Positions 59,979 to 64,000 of a stretch of 64,000 bases of DNA are shown here, piece after piece. Positions within the stretch are counted from its first letter, which is position 1, and each line of letters begins with the position of its first letter. The notes under the pieces are model-generated. The model had not been told where the DNA came from. It saw nothing but the letters and a program-made list of their open reading frames with translations, and ran no database searches. The translations under genes were made by a program, and so were the position numbers. The DNA comes from Homalodisca vitripennis. Lineage: Eukaryota > Arthropoda > Insecta > Hemiptera > Cicadellidae. Where the stretch lies: NCBI RefSeq assembly GCF_021130785.1, contig NC_060211.1, positions 27,203,001 to 27,267,000 on the forward strand, read 5' to 3'.

Positions 59979-62900
59979 TTTAAGAGGACATGTTTGGGTT
60001 ACATAAATGATGTTACGATTAGATTATAAAAATAAAACAGTAAGCTATGTATTTTATTCTGACTCAAAAAGTTATGTCTTTTTAGTTTTAGGGAGATGTT
60101 TTTATTATTTATTTCATAGTTAAATTAATTATCATAGTGATGATAAAGATTTTTGAAATATTTATTAGAGGTTTGATTGAACATTACAAAAGGTTAGAGA
60201 TAGGTAAGAAAGGTAAATTTTTAGGGATGATGTATTTCATCTAACGTTTAATTATTTACACATTCGAGTGCCATAATTTTATATCTTTCCTCTTATAAAG
60301 GGAATTCTTCGTCAACCTGACATTTTTTAAATATTTTTATTACATAGGTTACTCATAGCTATTTAAAAACTTATTTAAAGTTTTTACGTGAAATTACAAT
60401 TAAAATGCTTATGTTATACATAAGGTTTTGGGCTTTATTAATGACTTTTGAAAATTAAATTTATTTCATTGGATGCTATATATTATTTTTACGAAAATTT
60501 ATCTTAAAATTCTTGCATAGTCAACATTCTTTTATTAATTGACATTAGTTATATTTTTATGGTCACTTTTGCATAACAATAAGTTATTTTAAAAGGGAAT
60601 TACGTGGTTAATCGGTGATAAGTTCAATTATTTTGGTAATTAGCATTAGCAGTCACTTCATAAAGTATACGTTTCCGACAAATTTTTGTTGCATTTAGTT
60701 GGAAATTATATTTTGTAGGGCTTATTTTTCATTTTATTGAAATGTTAACTTTAGTCTCATACAAATTGCATCCATTATAGTGTACTTGTACTGTACGTCA
60801 TGTATGTATAAATGTGCAGCACTGCTACTTTTTAAATACTTGCAGTCTAGAATTTACAATCTTTTATTTTTCATGAATCCTTGGGAGTTTAAAGGAATTT
60901 TTTTGTGTTATAATAACACAGTCATGTTTATTTAGTCTTTCTTTTAAAAATGTATATGTACAACGAATAAATTATCTAATGGATTATGTACAGTGAAATG
61001 AAACAGTTCATAAGGGAGGTAATAATCCAGTGGCCCTTTTACTTGAGAAATATCGTTTAATGTAGACTTTTTGTTTTGCTCACTGATTGATTGACTTCAA
61101 GATTATATGTTTTCCCAAATCCTGAGCCACAATAGAAGTTTATAAATACCCCAAACACAGCAATATTTTGTTGCCAAATACGACGGTTAAATTAATAAAA
61201 AGGTTAGTCAATAATAAAACAAAATTTGTGATTTAAGAAACCCAATGATTCGCTTGGTTTTATTATATGGAGCTGCGAGCATTACTTTTATACAGCCATT
61301 GTTGCATTATTACTGTTGCCTATTTTTCAAGTTTACATTTAGTTTTGTTAATGAGCTTTTAAGTTACCTGTAAAGTTTATACAAAGGTTTCTACAGTTAG
61401 CTCTTGCATTAGTAATATTCTTTATAAACTATGAAGGGTGAAGAAATTTTTAAAATAAATGTCTGTGTAAACAGTGCTACAGATATTTAAAGATAGCATT
61501 ACAGGTATACCTGTAATTCTAAGCCATACTAGATGTTTTAAAAGAATGTTTAGTATATTTGCCTGTAATTTATACAACTTATATGACCATGTCTAAAAGA
61601 CGATAAACTGTAGAAGAGTTGGGATATAATTGGGTTTAATATTGCAGTAGCTAAGGACTGTATTTGTATTGCAAATAGCCGCTAAACGCAAGAAGGCGGT
61701 AACTACGTCATTAGTCACCCCAGTCATTAGCTCTGGCAGCACCAGCACTGTCGTTAGATATTTTGGTACGTGAATTATGTCTCTAAACTTGAAAAAAATT
61801 CTATAAAGATTTATAACGAACTAAAATTATGTTTTGGTAGTATTGAGAAGATATTTTACTCTGTACTTTGTAATGAGACAGCATCTTTAACCTAAATAGT
61901 GAACATTAAGTACCTAATAACTTCCATTACGTGTTCTCACCAACGTTATGCAGTTAGCAATGTCACCAGGTTCACTCTTTATGTGAGGTCTGCATTTTGA
62001 TATTGAAGTGAGGTCTTTATTATTTTAATTATGCACTTAAAGTATTTTTTCGATCTAGAAAGACGTATGATTGTACCGTCACAAAACTATATTTACACCG
62101 AACAGTGTATTAAATGTAACAGACTCTTTTACATACAACGATTATGTCCAAATTTTCTTTTTAGAACTAAGTATCTTCAGTTACGTTAGTCTAAAAAGTT
62201 TCAAGATGTACAGTATAGCAGTTCACAGCAGTAATCATAGAAGAAGAAATGAAAGGTTTCTAGCCTAATTTCAATTTATAACTCATAATGTAAAATATTT
62301 ATCTCGAGCGAAAACGGAAATCAGTAATTTGTAAAGCTGGAACCCGTTCAGTTTAGTCGGTGCTACAGTTCAAGTGGCCGGAACAAACTCTCTACCGTCA
62401 CAAGGCTGATGTTGTTATTACAACCATTACTGGACGGCCAGCGATCGGTTTGTTGATATTAAATTTCATTACTGAAACACGAAACTTCAGAAGGCTGGTT
62501 TGGTATTATACGCTACAGTTACAATGTTTTTGAAGTGTTGAAATTGAAGAATACAAAATAGATGGGAAACTATAAATTTAATATTTATATTTTAACTATC
62601 TCCATACTTATGATAAATAAGTACAAGATTCGTGAATTAAAATTTCTAAGTTTAAGGCTTGATCTCTTTTTACTGTGATCACACCCTTACACGAAAATTT
62701 TATGCAGTATTGTTCACTAACCAGAAGAGAGGGTGCTATTAACATTCTGATAGCTATTAGGTTATATGGTCAAGAATAAGAACTGTTACCTACTATCTTT
62801 ATCACATGAATATTAACAGGAAATTAAAGACATATACCTCGTTCAGTAACTTTTAATAGATAACTCGTTTCGGACTGCAGTATAATAAATGGCCACCACC

Positions 62901-64000
62901 AAAATCGAACCATGATTATAAAACCATCGATGTTCATTATTATCAAATCACCTTCATTCGTGAATATTGAATGCGTAATATTCATGACTAGCTAGAAATA
63001 CTGACAATAAAATGTCGGACTAAGTTACGTAATAGATATTTTATATAACAGTATCGTTCTGATGATTTTACATCTTAAAAGTTAATTTATTATCGATTAA
63101 TAACAAAACGATCTAGGTTATGATTATTTATAAAATGTAACTAACTAAACATTGTAACAGTGTTTTCAAGGATAAACGCCTCTGTCCCTTCAACACATGT
63201 ACATCGCCGTTGTACTTGCGTACATTACACAATTGGTGTACATTATACATGATTTTACTCTGAATTAATTCGGAACAATAATGTCGAACTGAATTACGTT
63301 AGAAGCTTTTAAAATTGTTTTATATTGAAGCTATATTTTTATACGTAAAAGTAATTTATGTATTTAAAGTTATACAAAAATAGCTAAACTTTATTTATAC
63401 TATGTTTGAGCAGCTTAGTACTCACGAATACTTTGCAGAGTAAACATATCTGACAGCATTTAAAAAATTCAAATGGTAACCACCATTAAGGTAATTAGTT
63501 AAAACAACTCTATTCGTAACGGAATAAAATATTAAGACTTAGATCTATTTATCTAAGCTTATAATTTGCTCTATTTAGACGCAAAAAACTATTTAAATTT
63601 AAGTTTTTTTTAATAAAAGGGAATTTAATCTACAGACATTATTAGAATGTATACAATTTAATGTTCTGAAACAGAGTAAGAGTACGACACAATAAATGTC
63701 GGACACTACACTCGGGTCTGTATATTATTTTATACTCTAATGTCCTAGCAATCAGGTAGAAAATAACATTTTTACAGTACCCAACTACATCCAATACATG
63801 TGATTGTCTGTGGTAGCTATTTGTATAACTATACAAATGATAAAATCTGCCACCCTACTGAGTAATAGAATTCAATCAGGCCAAGTCAAAACCCATGGAT
63901 AGATTTGCACATGCACCCTCGTCAAACTAATTATTTCTATATAAAAATTAAATTTCATTAAAGATTCAAATGAAACCTTTCTCGAGATATTTAAGGATAG
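59979..64000. other. AT-rich unique sequence, no gene recognised
   Basis: Four kilobases with only short ORFs (62071-62268 plus, 63642-63836 minus) lacking recognisable motifs. A somewhat GC-richer patch at 62300-62470 is not identified. No repeat family from the rest of the window recurs here. Confidence 0.5.

Overview
The window looks like non-coding DNA from an arthropod, most likely an insect. It is AT-rich, has no convincing host exon, and is dominated by transposon families known from insects: a mariner-type DNA transposon, Helitron-like elements with TC / CTAG ends, a TIR element with a TTA target duplication, minisatellites and (AT)n runs. I cannot name the species. No cellular protein-coding gene, rRNA or intact tRNA can be supported. 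The only recognisable protein is a frameshifted transposase on the minus strand (19811-20875).

Layout. 1-5380 is AT-rich unique DNA with a 31-bp minisatellite, a foldback and one dispersed repeat. 5381-6277 is a ten-copy ~89-bp satellite. 7107-7398 holds tRNA-like sequence between two (AT)n runs. 8095-10112 is a TIR element flanked by TTA. 10409-13777 is a cluster of Helitron-like elements on both strands, including a head-to-tail dimer (H3-H2) with stacked terminator hairpins. 15349-16108 has a strictly 16-bp periodic C15A tract followed by a 22-bp minisatellite. 19561-21755 is a 2,195-bp mariner-like element with 273-bp inverted repeats and TA duplications.

25399-59978 is the outstanding region: two blocks (25399-46713 and 47385-59978) of 20 head-to-tail units of 1.1-2.3 kb. 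Every unit has the same right-hand end, an (AGTC/AGTG)n run followed by a TATATA-rich tail. Eight units also carry a GC-rich left end with a perfect 8-bp stem / 3-nt loop hairpin. Read on the minus strand the units start with TC, carry the hairpin 11 nt before the other end, sit between A and T, and leave no target duplication. This is Helitron-like architecture, although the last four bases are CGAG rather than CTRR. The central part (28675-46713) is a higher-order repeat: 5.5 near-identical copies of a ~3.26-kb dimer, in which all eleven units lack the hairpin end. A rolling-circle concatemer made by reading past missing terminators is one explanation; unequal crossing-over of a satellite is the other.

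The Helitron reading is inference from ends and junctions. No Rep/helicase protein is encoded here, so the units would be non-autonomous. The ORFs inside the array (139-143 aa and 79 aa) are translations of repeat monomers and are not annotated as genes. Homopolymer-length differences between otherwise identical copies, concentrated at 37866-38500, suggest residual sequencing or assembly errors.
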